Below, piece by piece: positions 51,201 through 63,591 of a stretch of 64,000 bases of DNA. The first letter of the stretch is position 1. Each line of letters begins with the position of its first letter. Under the pieces are notes generated by a model that worked only from the letters and a program-made list of their open reading frames with translations, was not told where the DNA came from and searched no databases. The translations under genes and the position numbers were made by a program. The stretch comes from Neelides folsomi. Its lineage: Eukaryota; Arthropoda; Collembola; Neelipleona; Neelidae. The stretch spans positions 620,001 to 684,000 of the forward strand of contig JAQGBZ010000001.1 of the NCBI GenBank assembly GCA_034687125.1, in the 5' to 3' direction.

Positions 51201-54200
51201 GCTTGGTTTGCTTCTTCACGAAGTTGCGAAAGCCAAAGCGGTCGCGAAATTTATGTCAAAGAACTCCAAGAACATTTGACAGTGGACGTGTATGGGGCAT
51301 GCGGGCCGTATAAATGTGGAGTTCAGAAAACAATGAGAAATCCATATAAAGTGGAAGAAGATGATTGTTATCATTTGGTGAGCGTGGGCTACAAATTCGT
51401 CCTTGCATTTGAGAATTCAATCTGTCGGGATTATGTGACCGAGAAGTTGTATAACAATCTTAAACTTAACGTCGTTCCGGTTGTCTTCGGTGGAGGAAAC
51501 TATTCCACGCTCGCTCCTCCGAACAGTTACATTGATGCGGGAAAATATGAGCCCAAGGGCCTTGCAAAGCTTCTCTTATATTTAGACAAGAACGATACGG
51601 CATTCAATGAATATTTCTCATGGAAGAGAGAATATTACATCAAAGCACATGATGGAACTCTTCTCGTTTGTGATCTCTGTGAGAAAATGAATCGACCCGA
51701 ATGGAAGACAGAAAGAAAAGTTTACAACGAAATTGACATTTGGTTAGACGAAGGATGTCAAAGTGGATATCATACTAATAAGTAAAACGAAGTTAAACCA
51801 AAATATTTTCTCTACTGCCTGTTTATAATCACACTTTACTCCCCAAAATCAACTGGGTTTGCGCGCTTCCTGGTTGTCAAAGCCAGGGAGCGCGCAAACC
51901 CAGTTGATCTTGGGGAGTAAAAATATAAAACAGTTAATTACTGATAATTTATAATAATTACTACAAGTTTGTTTAAAGTCTAAACTCTAAATATTGTAAA
52001 TTGTAATACAATAAAACATGTTTTCTACTTTCTGAAACGTTAATGTTTTTATGAGGAGTTGTTTGTTTAAGTTGAACGATTTTATGAAGCTCTATAAAAA
52101 GTTCATCGTACCATTTGAGTAGAAAGAACTTCAACAGCATGGGCAGAGGATGAATTTGTACAAATTGGAGTTGTCGAAGGAATCACTTGTGATTTTGTTG
52201 AAGGTGAAGTCGAACCCTTGGACTCCCAAAGTGATTGATTTAAAGCCTCTTCAGGAATACACTTCAATGAAGTGCTCATATCTTCGTCCAAACATTCTTC
52301 TTCCGTATTAGTAACAATATCTTCACCTCGTTCAAAAGGATTTTCAAAGTCTTCTCTAGGAAATGATACCTGTCAAATCATAAGATTAATTATAAATACC
52401 TAAATTATTAAATATTAGGCATGTATCATCTGCTAATCAAAAATGTACCTCATTTGAAATTCCACTCAATGTTGTAATAAATCTGATTGTATCCCCATTA
52501 AGGCAAATAAATTTAGATGCTTCAAAGGGCTGGGCTGGAAGGGCTTCGAGAGTTGCAATTGAAACGTCACTGTTTATTTTAATTAAAATGTATATAAAAA
52601 TTTTCTCTAAGATAAAAATATAGGTTAAAATTTCCATTGTTCATTAGATGTTGAATAAATAAAATTAAAATGTTGTTTATAATTTTAATTTTGAATAATA
52701 CCTTATCGTCGATTCTGAATCATCCCATTGAACTTTAATAGTACTCAACCCATTTTTCAAAGTACCCAAAACGAAAGCTTTTTTCTGTGTTGGTTTATGG
52801 ATACATCTGGACCCAACTCTCAGTCCTCTGTCAATTCCACCAATTACTGCCAAAGCTGGCCAAACTTCCTTACAGAGCTTTTCTGATTCTTTAGAAGAAT
52901 TTGGAAAGGGAGACTTTTTCGTGTTTGGATCTTCGGACAATTTTTCCTCTTCCCTGTCAATGAAAAGTTCTTTCCCCTTTGAAAGCCTTCTCATCAAAAA
53001 TTCATTGATCTGAAAAAATTATATTCAATTTGATTAAATATTCATTTTAAAAACATTGGGATTTATATGAAATATTTCAATAAACCGTTTTAGTCCATCC
53101 ATCAGTCCCGTGTAATTTTCTTAAAAGATCGACATGTGCTTCTGCAAGAGTTGGAGCAATTGGGGCGCATTTTGGTTCGCCCGGTAAAAGTACTTTTAAT
53201 GGACCCTTTTGCTCATAATCAGTGATTTTAACCTAATAAATAACAATTAAAACCAATTACAAAATTTATTAAAAATTGAACTTAAATAAACAACCTTAAT
53301 GAGAATTAACAACCTTTTCTCCAGGATTTGTTGAGTAGTAAAGTACGCAAGGAAATAATTCCTCAGCTTCAACATCTTGAAATGCAAGAATTGGCTCTTC
53401 TCCGTTTTTCCCAAAGCTGATTGTTTTATTACTCACATCGAGAACAACTCTGAATCCAGAATATATAAAATTGAATGCATTGAAATCATTGAGTCATTTA
53501 GCCATAAAAATATTTTTATAATTCTCACGTTATGTAATCGCCTTGACTGTAACTTGGCAGAGAATTTGGGAGTTCACCGCGATGGTATAAATTACCGCTA
53601 AACAATAAATCATTAATGGTGAAGTAATTACAAAACTTTAAAGTTACAAGTTAAAATTACAATTTAGTAATTTAATTTTAACGCACCTATACGCTCTGTA
53701 AAGCCAAAAATCGTCAGATGTTCTATGGCTCTGATCTTTTATGGGCCATTTAGAGACTCCAATACAAGTACCTTCGTTTCCACGATTTTCTTTTACAATG
53801 AGAAATTTCCACTGATGACAACCTTAAATAAAAAGAAGGAAATTAAATATAAAGGAAAACACTAAATAAACCAGTGAGCAATTATCTAATGTTTAAAAGT
53901 AATTTAAAAGCATACCTGACTGGAATCCAACATTTGCAACTCCAAAGCCTCTCCCTCCTCTTCCATGCACTAAAGTCAGTGAATTTTCGATGAACGTGCA
54001 GGAAATTTTGTCAGGATCAAAACTTATTTGAGAGCAACCGATGTTTCTGTCAGTGAGAAGATTTTCTCCAAATATGCCTCGATAAACATCTTCCCGGTTC
54101 AAAATATTCCTCTTTGCTCTCTCAAAAAGTGGAACTGACCACATGGAGTCTGAGAGTTGATTTAAAAGCTCGCTTGTCACCTTAAAATAAAACATCATAA

Positions 54201-57200
54201 ATCAATCAATTATTATTACACAATTTCACATTCACATTCATGTTAAAATTATTTGATTAAAATTAACTTTTTGTAAATAATATATTAAATTGCTTTTCTC
54301 ACCTCTTCTTTTAAATCACTACTCCCATCGGTAGGAACAAATGACAAAATGGATTCAAGTAAATGAATAGCCATGAGTCTAGGTCTTAAACCAGGAGTGA
54401 GGAGCATCTTTTTGCAAAGTCTGATATCTTTATGAGACATTTTCTTTTTCCTACTCGACGAAGCAGTTGATGTGCCAGGGATAACTTCGTCATCCGAATT
54501 CTCTTCTTCTTCGACTTCTCCCAAGAAGTCTTCAACTCTCAAGAATGGTTTATTGGAAAGAAACGAAAGGAGCAATTTGATCCAATTGACTTTGCAGAAG
54601 TATTTTCCCATAGGACTTTGAGATATAAGTCTCCTCAAAAACACGAGATTGTCCCCAAGTACATTTTCTATCTCTTGTTTGTCCAATGGATTAAGGAGAG
54701 GAAGCTACAAATAAAATAAACGATTGTTAAATCATAATACAATAGAACAAATGATTTAGTCAAACTAATTAAAAATATTTTATTTTATAATAAGAAAATC
54801 AAAACTTTAAATAAAAGGTTTAAAAATTTTAATTGTTGGCATTAAGGGTAGGATGGTATTCTGATGATATTAAGAATTACATCATCTTTAAAGTCCTCGC
54901 TCTCTTCGGAATTTTGTCGTGAAAGAGAACTTCCCTCACTAAGCGATGCTTTGTCTCGTGCAACACGATTCCCAGTAAGAATTTTGATTAAAGAAACAAG
55001 TTCGGTGAATAAAACTTCCACAACTTTTTCGATAACGCTATCTTCCAATTTTTTCGTATGAATCCTGTTCAGAAAAATCAATTTTACAAATATAAATATT
55101 AGTTGAGTTAATAACAAATTTAATTTCTTACGCAGAAGAAACGGCTATCATGTGAAGCAACCGGACACTCGCTAATGTAACAGAATCTGAGAAAGATCCA
55201 GAGAGGGTTTCTGTACTTTCACGAACACTTCCAGTAAAGTAGTCAATGTTGTAAGCTGTAGAAGTACAAATTCGTTCAAGGACCGAAAGAAGTCCACAAT
55301 TGACCATAAGTCTGATGTCTTTCGCTTTGAATCGACAACTCAAAGCAAAGAGATTTAATAATTTCACTTCTTCGTTTCCTGCCACCATTTGAGCATCTTT
55401 TGCTCCTTCTGTCTGAGATTTAAGATTATTTACAATCCATTCCATCACTTTATGAACCATTTCGATCACTTGTTTTTGTAAATGATATGGTGCGGCTTGG
55501 ATTGAATCCAAATAATGACAAAACTGTATTTGGTTCTCAATGTTAAAAGATTGTTGATCTCTTGAAGCTGCTCCAGTCATATCATGATGATGAACATGAG
55601 GAGAGCTGAGGCCAAGTTGAAAACATCCAGCAAGAAGATATTCATGCACGGGACTTAAAAAGTCAACTTGATGACTCTTTCGCTCTTCCTCGTCAGCAGC
55701 TTCGGCTTTTCCAGAAACCATTTCTGATATTTTGCTTAAAGCTTGAATTCTCACTTTGGCTCTTTCTTCATGTCGACTTAAAGCTAGGATAATGTCATTC
55801 GGATCAGATGACCATCCTTCCTTATCTGTAAAATTGTCTGTGGTAAACCATTCTTTTTTAGAATTGACTAGCTCAGGAGCAACAAAATGGAGAATGCTTC
55901 TTCCCAATTTTCTGACTAGCAAAATCCCTTCTTTTCCCTTTTTAAAATTATTGTAAAGCTGAGATTCCGGGGATCGGAATGTGTCTGATGATTTCACAGA
56001 TGGAAGTTCATCTTCAAGACATTCATATAAATTGAATTCAGAATTTGAATCTTTATCGCTGTCTTCTTCACCAACTTCCGCTTCATTAGTTCTGAATTTA
56101 ATGTTCACATTCGGCTTCAATCCCATTAAAAGTACAATTGACCTTTTGATGATCAAATTGCATAATTCGCCATAACTCAAGGAGAGAATTTCGCCTTCAT
56201 GGTTAGCTTCTGAACGTTGATCCATTTTGGTTGAATCAGGCGCTGGTGAATTTGTTGCTGACACAACTGGACTCAACTCAAAGACTTCATCGTTCGGATT
56301 TCCAGAAACTTCCTCAATGATTTGAACCGGAGGTGGTGGGGATTCTCCTCTGGGTCTACGAGATGTAATTGGGAAAATGCTTGAGGAATTGTCTTCAACA
56401 TTGACTTCTTGGAAAGAACTGCTTTCCTCTCGTTGAAATGAATCCATTGTTCCTCTTTGTGACCTTTGGGCAGAATCGCTTGAGAACATAATACGAGGTC
56501 GACCTCTTCCTCTTCCTCTAGAAATCCAAGTTGGCATTCCCGTAGCTGGAATTATATTTCCAGATATTGTAGGTACTGATTCTCGTCTATGGGTTGACAA
56601 ATTAAGTGCATATTGCAAAGTGGGATTATTCACTTCTGGCCGTTCAACCAACGCTCTCATATTGTTGCTAATTATCTCCACTGCTGTTGGTTCATTTGGA
56701 GCAGATCTTAAATTGGTTAATAATGGATTCGGAACAACATCTCGTTCTCTTTCCCGTTGTTCACGTTCTAGAGCAAAAGCAGATGGGACGGGATGTCGGA
56801 GACCAATTCCTGAGACTCTAAATCTATCAACGTGTTCTCTTTGTTCTTCATAAGCGTTCATCATATCATAGGAAATTAGATCTTCCCAATGATTGTTTTC
56901 TCCTTCTGATTCTTCTGTCAGGAGAGAACTCGGTTCAACAACTTCTGGTTCAAAGGCAGCTGCTTCAGCAATTGGAACAGAAGTTTCTTCGGGTATTTCA
57001 CATTCATTTGTTTTCACAATTTCGTCTTGTTTTTTGGCAAGAAGTTTGGTTCGGATTTGAAAAACAAGTGTAAAAATCTCGTCCAGCTTCGAACTATGTC
57101 TTGATTCAGGTCTGTAAATAAAATTGAATCCTTTATTAAAACTTTCATAGGTACTCTCATTTAGCCATTTATAAAATATAAAAAGATATTGAATATCAAT

Positions 57201-60200
57201 GCATATATCAAATAAGAATTGTTCATTTAAAAAAATTGTTACATACACTGTCATGATTGCCATTTGTCCCATTAAGCCTGAGTGTTTTAAAAGAGTTAAG
57301 AGCAGAATTCTTGAAGTTGAGTCAAGAATATCGTCGTCCTGAATTTCACATGTATCCCAATCTAAACTTTTTGCATGTTCAAACATCAGTTCATATAAAC
57401 AGGTCACGTTTGAAACATTCTGAAAAATCATTGCAAATATTCATTCTCGTTAAAATGACTTAAAATAAAAATATTCTTTTGCTATATTAAAATTTTTAAA
57501 TTAATTAGATTATAAATAGTAATTTAGTCATACGGGAAGTATATTGTCCTCATTGATTGGAAGAGGTAAAATTAGAGAGAACAAATTCTTCATTCCCGAA
57601 CTAAAATCTTCAATGGTCAATTTTACAGTTTCCAACCAATTGCCTTCTCTTTCGATGAAGATTCTTGACAATGATTCCACATTCAATTCTATAATGAATT
57701 TAAACAATATTATTTAATTTAAAAATAATATACAGAATATATTCATATTAACGGTATATATTATATATCTGTATGTAATAAAAATTGAGATGTAAATTTT
57801 TATAAGATATAGTATTACGAAGATTAGTAGTAGAATCTTCAAGTCCGTGAGAAAATATTCTACTAGTCAGCCAATGCTTTGAATTTATTTCTTCAATTAT
57901 GTAAGGTGGTCCTCGAATCATTTCTCCAACAAGTCTTCCAACTAAATGACTGCAAGCTCTTTCCATGTCCAAAAACCAAGTCCAAACTTTTCCTGTCTCA
58001 TAGTCAGTGAAACTATCCTCATCAGTTGAGAAAATTGGAGTAGAAGCATCTGAACATTTACAATAAAATGAAATCGGTGTATAATTTATATTTTTAATAA
58101 TTTGTAAACAAAATGAGAATTTACCCTCAGCAATCAAATCGGCGTTATAACGTTGAATTTCTACATGTGGCAATTCTTTCGAAATGCTTTCCATATAAAC
58201 CACGAGTTTGAGTAATGGTCCAATTAAGTCACTTAACTGATTCCCAGGTAAAAGCAAAACAGAGTGAATAACCCTCGAGAGCATTGATCCACCCAAGCTC
58301 ACATAAAGTGTGCCTGTAAATTATTAATATAAATTATTAACTTGTTTAGGTAATTGACGCGTTTGTATCTTACTTGCAACGCGAATGTGATTTTTCTCTG
58401 AAACGAATTTCTTGACCCTTTTGTATATTTTTGAACAATAATCGATAATGGAATTGAGATGATTCTTCATAATGCTTCGTAAAGTTTTATCCTATAATTG
58501 AAAAAATTGTTATTCCGCCGATTTGACAGTTAAACACTACAAATATTTCTAAACATTTAGATTATTTAGATTCACATACAATATATCTAGATTCTAGAAT
58601 ATTTAAGGAAGGAAGGAAGGAAATGAGATATAAGTATTTATGAATTACAAAAGCAGTTGGTTTCGAATTTCCATAAAATGCCATGTAGGCAAATAGTTGG
58701 TTCTGAAGAGACGTTAAGAGATCATGGAGTCTTTGATTAAATGTAATTATCGGATATTCGTTATTCATTTCTTCACTAGAGACATTTTCCATAACAGATA
58801 AACGTTTATCCTATTTTAAATGTACAATATAAAAACATTAATTAGATGATCGATTAAAGTAATACATACAGTACATAATATATAAGGTAGGTAATAAATA
58901 CAGCAATGAGTAATAATTTATATGATATATAAATGTTATCACATACAAGATCCTCGTATAAAATATTTAGTAGTCGATTCATTAGTTGTTCAGTCTTCGA
59001 TAAGTCATGCGATGAAAAATATTCAGCCGAATTATTCGGCCGAGATAAACCAAATAGAGAAGCGACTTGTAAATGATCCTCCAAACTCGTAAAAATTACG
59101 TGGCAGAGAAGTGTCTATTTATGAATTCAATAATTTGGATTAATTAATAATTAATTATTTCGGTATTATTAGAAGTTATATAAATAGAATATGAAATGTC
59201 AAAGGTGAAATAATTAAAATATTCATTTAATTTAACTAACCTGTCCTTTGGTTAACCGTTCAACATTTTTGAGCATATCAAGGAGAAATCGGAGTTTTTC
59301 TCTTAAAGGTGGAAGCAAGATTGGAGCTCCTGTTAGAAGAGTTTCTCCAACAGCATACAAAACACACCCAGGGAGATCCATGTCAAGCATTCTAAAAAGA
59401 ATTTTAGAATTAAAAAACTCTTCAAATAAGATGAGTTTTGGTTAAAATAAATATTGTAGTGTCTTACTTGAAAAAAAGATTTCTCAGCTCGGTGATTTGG
59501 TTGTCAAATGAAGGGCTTAATTTTACAGATCTCTGAACTAACAATGAACAATGGCTGTTTAAGAGTTTGAGGCAAAGAACGACAAAGCTTTGATGTTCAC
59601 TGAAAAATACAAAAAATAAAACCACTCAATAAGTTTAACGTTTTTATAACCCAATTAAAATTATTAAAATATACTTTTCCGAGTCGAAAGGAGCAACCAC
59701 AGTCGAGAAATCCAATCCATAAGTTTGAACAAAATTTTTGAGCACTGCAATAGTTTCTTCTCTTACGTCCATCCAAAATAGTGCTCCAGTTATGAGTTTA
59801 ACACTGTTTAATATGAAATAATTATTAAAAAAACAATTCTTTTTATACGTAATTTTATCATTTGAAGTGATTGAACCTTTTCTTGCTTGATACTGTAGTG
59901 TAAGCAATGGAGTGAGAAGTTCCAGCTGAAATTTGATGAATTCGCATTTTATCGAGTCCAATAACCTTCCTTGGTTTGAGTATTGGCGAAATTGAATTTC
60001 CAACTCCTTTAATATGAATTATAAAAGAACAATTAAAATTTTAAACTCAAAAAGCTGATATCCTATTAATTATATTAAAAATTGAACTTACCACATTGTC
60101 CCATAGAATTATTTCCCCACGCCCAAACCTCGTGTTTTTCAGTCAAACATAAAACATGAGATTCCCCTAGATTGAAAAAATATTGAATTATTAAATCCTA

Positions 60201-63200
60201 TATTAACAAAAAATGATTAAAACAACATTATTCATTACTCGCTTATTATTCACTTTTTTAAACATTTTACAAAGACAGAATAGGTAGCGTGAAAATACAT
60301 ATTGTAACGAGATCGCCCGTCAGCAAATATCAAAACAGCAAATAACGTGAGAAACATTAATCGTTCCTTTCCACGATCTCATGTGGGCCGATCTCAACGA
60401 CAATCCATCCCAATGGCTCACAAATTAAGTGATAAAAGTCTGAGTTACCATCTTACTCGTCCAACTCACAATTGGCATTCAATAAAGATAGCTTACAAAT
60501 TATTCGCGATTAAATCACACACTCATTGCGGAGGGAGACCTTTGCCATCAGGCCCTCGTCTTCCCCGTACAATATATTGAAAAAAATCTTACCGCAAGAA
60601 ATTTCCAAGACTTTTTCGTTCATGTAAATGACTTTTTCAGGAGTAAAGACTTTGGGGTCGTTTCCATTTCTTCCAAGACAAGATCCGCTTCCCCATCCAT
60701 ACAGCTAGTTTTGTAAAACAAATTAGTTATTTTACACTTTTATTTAAATTATGTGCTTTAATTACCTCTCCGTTTTCAGTTACGCAGAAGGAGCAATAGG
60801 CCGTTGAAGCTATTTTTCGAATGACTAGACCCTGAAGTCCTTCAATAACTTTAGGTCTGATTTCTCTGTTGATAGATCCATGTCCCAGTTTTCCATATTC
60901 CCCACCACCGAATGACCAAACAATTCTTCCACAAGTAGAAACAGCCAACGTGTGAGTGGCCGCACACAAAACCATTCCCACATTGCAAACATCTTTTACA
61001 AGCGTTGGAACTTGCCGATCGTTAGTATCTCCAAGTCCTAAAATTAAGAGCAATAGAACATAAAATAATTAAAAGTATCTCGTTAGATTCATTACTCTTA
61101 AATTGTAAATATTTACACTACATATAGCTAAAATGTAACAGCAATGGAATTTGTACCTAATCTCCCGCTTTCTCCTTCACCCCAAATGTAAAGTTCACCG
61201 GTATCAGTCACAGCAGCTGAATGACGAAATCCAGCAGAAATGCAAATCACATTTTTCCCAGTCAAAGATCCCATAATCAATTTTGGAAACTTTTCAGTCG
61301 CTACTCCAGCATGACCCAACTTGCCGTAATCTCCTAAAAATTAAAAAATATATTATCATGTTATAATTAAAGCAAAAACTGTTATTGTAAATTTTAGGAA
61401 ATCAAAAAAGACAAACCATCGCCCCATGAGTAAACTTGTCCTCCAACTGATAAAGCCAATGTGTGACCGTCGCTTCCCCTCGATGATGATACCCATTTGA
61501 AACGGACTTCACTGGAAATTGGCAATGGTTTAGGAACTGGTTGATTTGCTGAATCTCCAAGTCCCAACCGTCCATAACAGCCTTTTCCGCAAGCATAAAT
61601 TACTCCATTGGAATCAACAGCAAAGGTGCAATATTGACCTGCTTCCAACTATAATAAAAACAATAAAGTCAATTAATAACTATTTCATTTATTTATTAAA
61701 AGGTTAAACGAATTGTTGTTGCGAGTTATTATGTATTATTAATAAAATAGCTATTTACCTGTTCAATGTCTTTGAAAACTGGAGCAAATTTTGGTAATAA
61801 AACTCGATCAAGATCAGAATCGCCTAATTGATATGAAGAATTGCTTCCCCAAGCAAATGTGTCTGAACTATTATACAGCTTTGATAGCTTAATTGAAGCT
61901 TTATTCAATCCAGTTTTGTCAAGTGGATCATTTCCATTAGCTATGTTGCCTGCTGTTTCATCGTCAACTTTATTTATATGATCTGAACGAGAAGTCATTG
62001 CTACTAACTGTAATCAACAAATTTGTTTTACAAAATAAGAACACATAATGAAAACTTAATGTAGATCAATATGAAAAATGAATTTTATTGATTATTTTAA
62101 TCCATATTTTTACCTCTTCCATAATAATTATTGCAGCAGAGTAAAGTGAGATTTGTTCATTCTCTGATATTGTAATTTGGATCTTTGAGCTTGATTCCAA
62201 AACCGAACACTGTCTGATTGTCGAAAGAGCTGCTTCAAATGCAGGTTTGTTGATATATATTTCTTTTTTGTCCTTTGAGCTTGAAACAAGAGCCATATCA
62301 ATCCATTCAAGTACGTATTGAAGACTTCCACGTTGTAGGGCAAGACCCAAAATAATCTCTGCTCCCAAAACTCGACCTAATATTTATTATCACAAATTAT
62401 TTAATAAAAAAGTTATATACAGATAAATACTAAGCCAGAGAACTTAAATTTTAATAATAAAACGAGTATCTAGTTAATAATTAAATAATTGGTAAAATAA
62501 ATATAAAATATCATTTCATACAGTCAATATTCGCTCCAGAATCTGGCAAGACGACTTGCTTGAGAAATTTTGTCACTTCTTTTAAACTTTTATTTCCAAG
62601 AGCAGGAATTTTCTGTTCATTAGAAAGCGACAGAGGAGGAAGAGACCAAATAACTTCTGAAGCTGTTTGAAGAACTTCATTGCACAAAAATGATTGAGCT
62701 GTAATGTAGAATTCTATTTTAAATAACGTCTCAAATCTCATCGCTTAATTTAAATTAAAGAGTTATTTCATTACGAGAATCTTGAGCCCAGTTTAGTCGT
62801 AATATGCTGAAAATCAAGCTGAGTCCTGTCCTAACACCCATTTCAATTAAAGCATTCGTACAATTTACTTCTGTCGTAACTTTTGGTTCTTGATTCTCAA
62901 CCATAGTTGAAAGATTTAAAGGATCTTGTGAGTCAGCCTATAAAATAAATTATAATATTAAGAGAGAATTTTATCATGTTGTATAAATATACTTAAATAT
63001 TAATTAAATTGAGTAATTGAGTTGTTATATATCATTTTTGAATTCTGAGTAAAATTGCATATGCTTACAGTATTCTCTTTATCGTGAAATTTTTTATTGA
63101 GAGCGAATAGAATTCTGTGGATGATCAAAATCCTTTTTCTAAGGATTCCAAAGAAAGTCGATTCTTGACAGACTGATGATGTTAAATCAAACTGAGCAAG

Positions 63201-63591
63201 GAGCTGGGAAATGACGAATCTTTTTTGCTCGATGAGTGTTGTTTTCTCAAATTCGTAATCGACAAGATTGATGGTCGGACTCATTTGATTTCTTGGATAA
63301 CTTGGAACAATTTCCTATTTACAAAAAAATATTTATTATTTGAGTCATTTAGTCATAAAATTAATTAAAATAGTAAAAATGTTTAGTAATAAAAATTGAA
63401 TTATTTACTTTTAAATTTATCAGATGATCGAAAAGGGTTTCTGTTCCTCCTCTTCTTGTAACTGCATCGCATCCTTCAAAGATCCAAGCTGAATTTAAAT
63501 GATTTAACCATTTTGCTCGATAGACCGGACCTCCAAGACTATTTTCAATTGTATTTGATCCAATGACGTTGTTGGATGAATTTGTTGCCAT
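35306..63591 (-). CDS. HERC1: Giant E3 ubiquitin ligase HERC1
   Basis: HERC1 is a very large HECT-type ubiquitin ligase with RCC1-like domains, acting in membrane traffic and in control of signalling-protein stability. I recognise about 70 minus-strand exons from the Met at 63591 to a TAA at 35306-35308. My rough exon sum is 4,500-5,000 residues, against 4,861 in human. The start [20 protein letters not shown] parallels human LKWLEHLNSSWI. Order: N-terminal helical region, first RCC1 block, long helical/acidic middle with one 2-kb exon (about 55130-57113), SPRY, UBA-like segment, Cys/His-rich segment, WD40 block, second RCC1 block and HECT. The order is that of human HERC1 and differs from HERC2, which has three RCC1 blocks and no WD40. 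The end [11 protein letters not shown] is nearly identical to human. No break was seen, and the catalytic cysteine is present. Most introns are under 150 bp. The exceptions are 35438-37047 and 48765-52111, the latter hosting another gene. Confidence 0.95.
40150..42070 (-). other. HERC1: HERC1 second RCC1-like (beta-propeller) block
   Basis: Repeats of the form [12 protein letters not shown] and [11 protein letters not shown] occur across several exons, starting with [16 protein letters not shown] near 42040. They include [25 protein letters not shown] and [15 protein letters not shown], and end with [12 protein letters not shown] near 40160. This corresponds to the second RLD of human HERC1. 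Confidence 0.9.
42908..44480 (-). other. HERC1: HERC1 WD40 repeat block
   Basis: Several WD-type repeats are visible: [53 protein letters not shown] and [18 protein letters not shown]. The placement between the middle region and the second RCC1 block is diagnostic for HERC1 rather than HERC2. Confidence 0.88.
46230..47400 (-). other. HERC1: HERC1 UBA-like and Cys/His-rich segment
   Basis: [20 protein letters not shown] (about 47380-47310) matches the UBA-like 'LLEMGFSLRQI' segment of human HERC1. Further downstream, [19 protein letters not shown] plus a CPQCY pair (about 46150-46350) parallels the human C..C..H..H segment, which looks like a zinc-binding finger. The intervening exons are acidic and less conserved. 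Confidence 0.75.
50149..51785 (+). CDS. Alpha-1,3-fucosyltransferase (GT10), nested gene
   Basis: This is a Golgi type II membrane enzyme that transfers fucose from GDP-fucose to N-acetylglucosamine residues of glycans. The body is one long frame. The start is ambiguous: an ATG at 50307 read through gives 492 residues. Alternatively an 18-nt first exon (50149-50166, MSANGE then a GTAAGT donor) joins the acceptor TCTCATTTCACAG to start at 50325 in the same phase. That also gives 492 residues. I favour the spliced form. A short cytosolic tail (KNKFVWRR) precedes a membrane anchor ([16 protein letters not shown]) and an acidic, asparagine-rich stem to about residue 140. Catalytic landmarks are [44 protein letters not shown] and, as the acceptor/donor signature, FAFENS-like [17 protein letters not shown], then [11 protein letters not shown] paired-cysteine end (CDLCEKM) is typical of invertebrate FucT-C. 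AATAAA at 52010-52015 is a likely poly(A) signal. Confidence 0.93.
51835..51921. repeat. 87-nt near-perfect inverted repeat (hairpin)
   Basis: Arms 51835-51873 and 51883-51921 (39 nt each) are complementary except for two positions. The loop is nine bases (TTGTCAAAG). Both arms share AACTGGGTTTGCGCGC, and each ends in the TTTACTCCCC/GGGGAGTAAA pair. On the plus-strand transcript one of the two differences is a U-G wobble and the other an A-C mismatch. On the minus strand the roles swap. The arms are far richer in GC than the surroundings. The hairpin sits 50 nt after the fucosyltransferase stop, before its likely poly(A) signal, and also inside the HERC1 intron. Confidence 0.95.
52010..52015 (+). 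terminator. Probable fucosyltransferase poly(A) signal
   Basis: AATAAA, 225 nt after the stop codon. It would place the 87-nt hairpin within the 3' UTR. Position-only evidence. Confidence 0.4.
53300..54180 (-). other. HERC1: HERC1 SPRY (B30.2) domain exons
   Basis: [20 protein letters not shown], then [51 protein letters not shown] and [20 protein letters not shown] correspond in order to the human HERC1 SPRY (for example [15 protein letters not shown]). Residues for the beta-sandwich core are all present. Confidence 0.9.
59870..61950 (-). other. HERC1: HERC1 first RCC1-like (beta-propeller) block
   Basis: Runs from [20 protein letters not shown] (about 61860) through [78 protein letters not shown] and [12 protein letters not shown] to [12 protein letters not shown] (about 59900). 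In human HERC1 this domain acts on ARF1 and Rab GTPases (established knowledge). Confidence 0.92.
60290..60590. other. Unexplained GC-richer segment within a HERC1 intron
   Basis: The intron between the RCC1 exons that carry [14 protein letters not shown] and [10 protein letters not shown] is about 400 bp, longer than neighbouring HERC1 introns. About 300 bp of it has much higher GC than other introns here. A plus-strand frame (60347-60580, 77 residues, ending [11 protein letters not shown]..) is open. It contains repeats of CGATCTC/GAGATCG. It looks like inserted DNA of unknown origin rather than normal intron. Confidence 0.35.

Larger units (their letters stand above)
48765..52111 (-). other. 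HERC1 intron hosting the fucosyltransferase gene
   Basis: Intron from the ATG|GTACGA donor at 52111 down to the CATGCAG acceptor at 48765, about 3.35 kb and the longest intron I see in HERC1. It contains a complete plus-strand fucosyltransferase gene, its putative promoter and 3' hairpin. The segment 48765-50148 outside that gene is AT-rich with no further exon that I can support. Confidence 0.85.

Noticed and set aside
59644-60003. 119-residue minus-strand frame starting [11 protein letters not shown]
   Set aside because: It is an off-frame reading over two HERC1 exons. The correct frame there reads the RCC1 end [12 protein letters not shown] and then the next helical exon.
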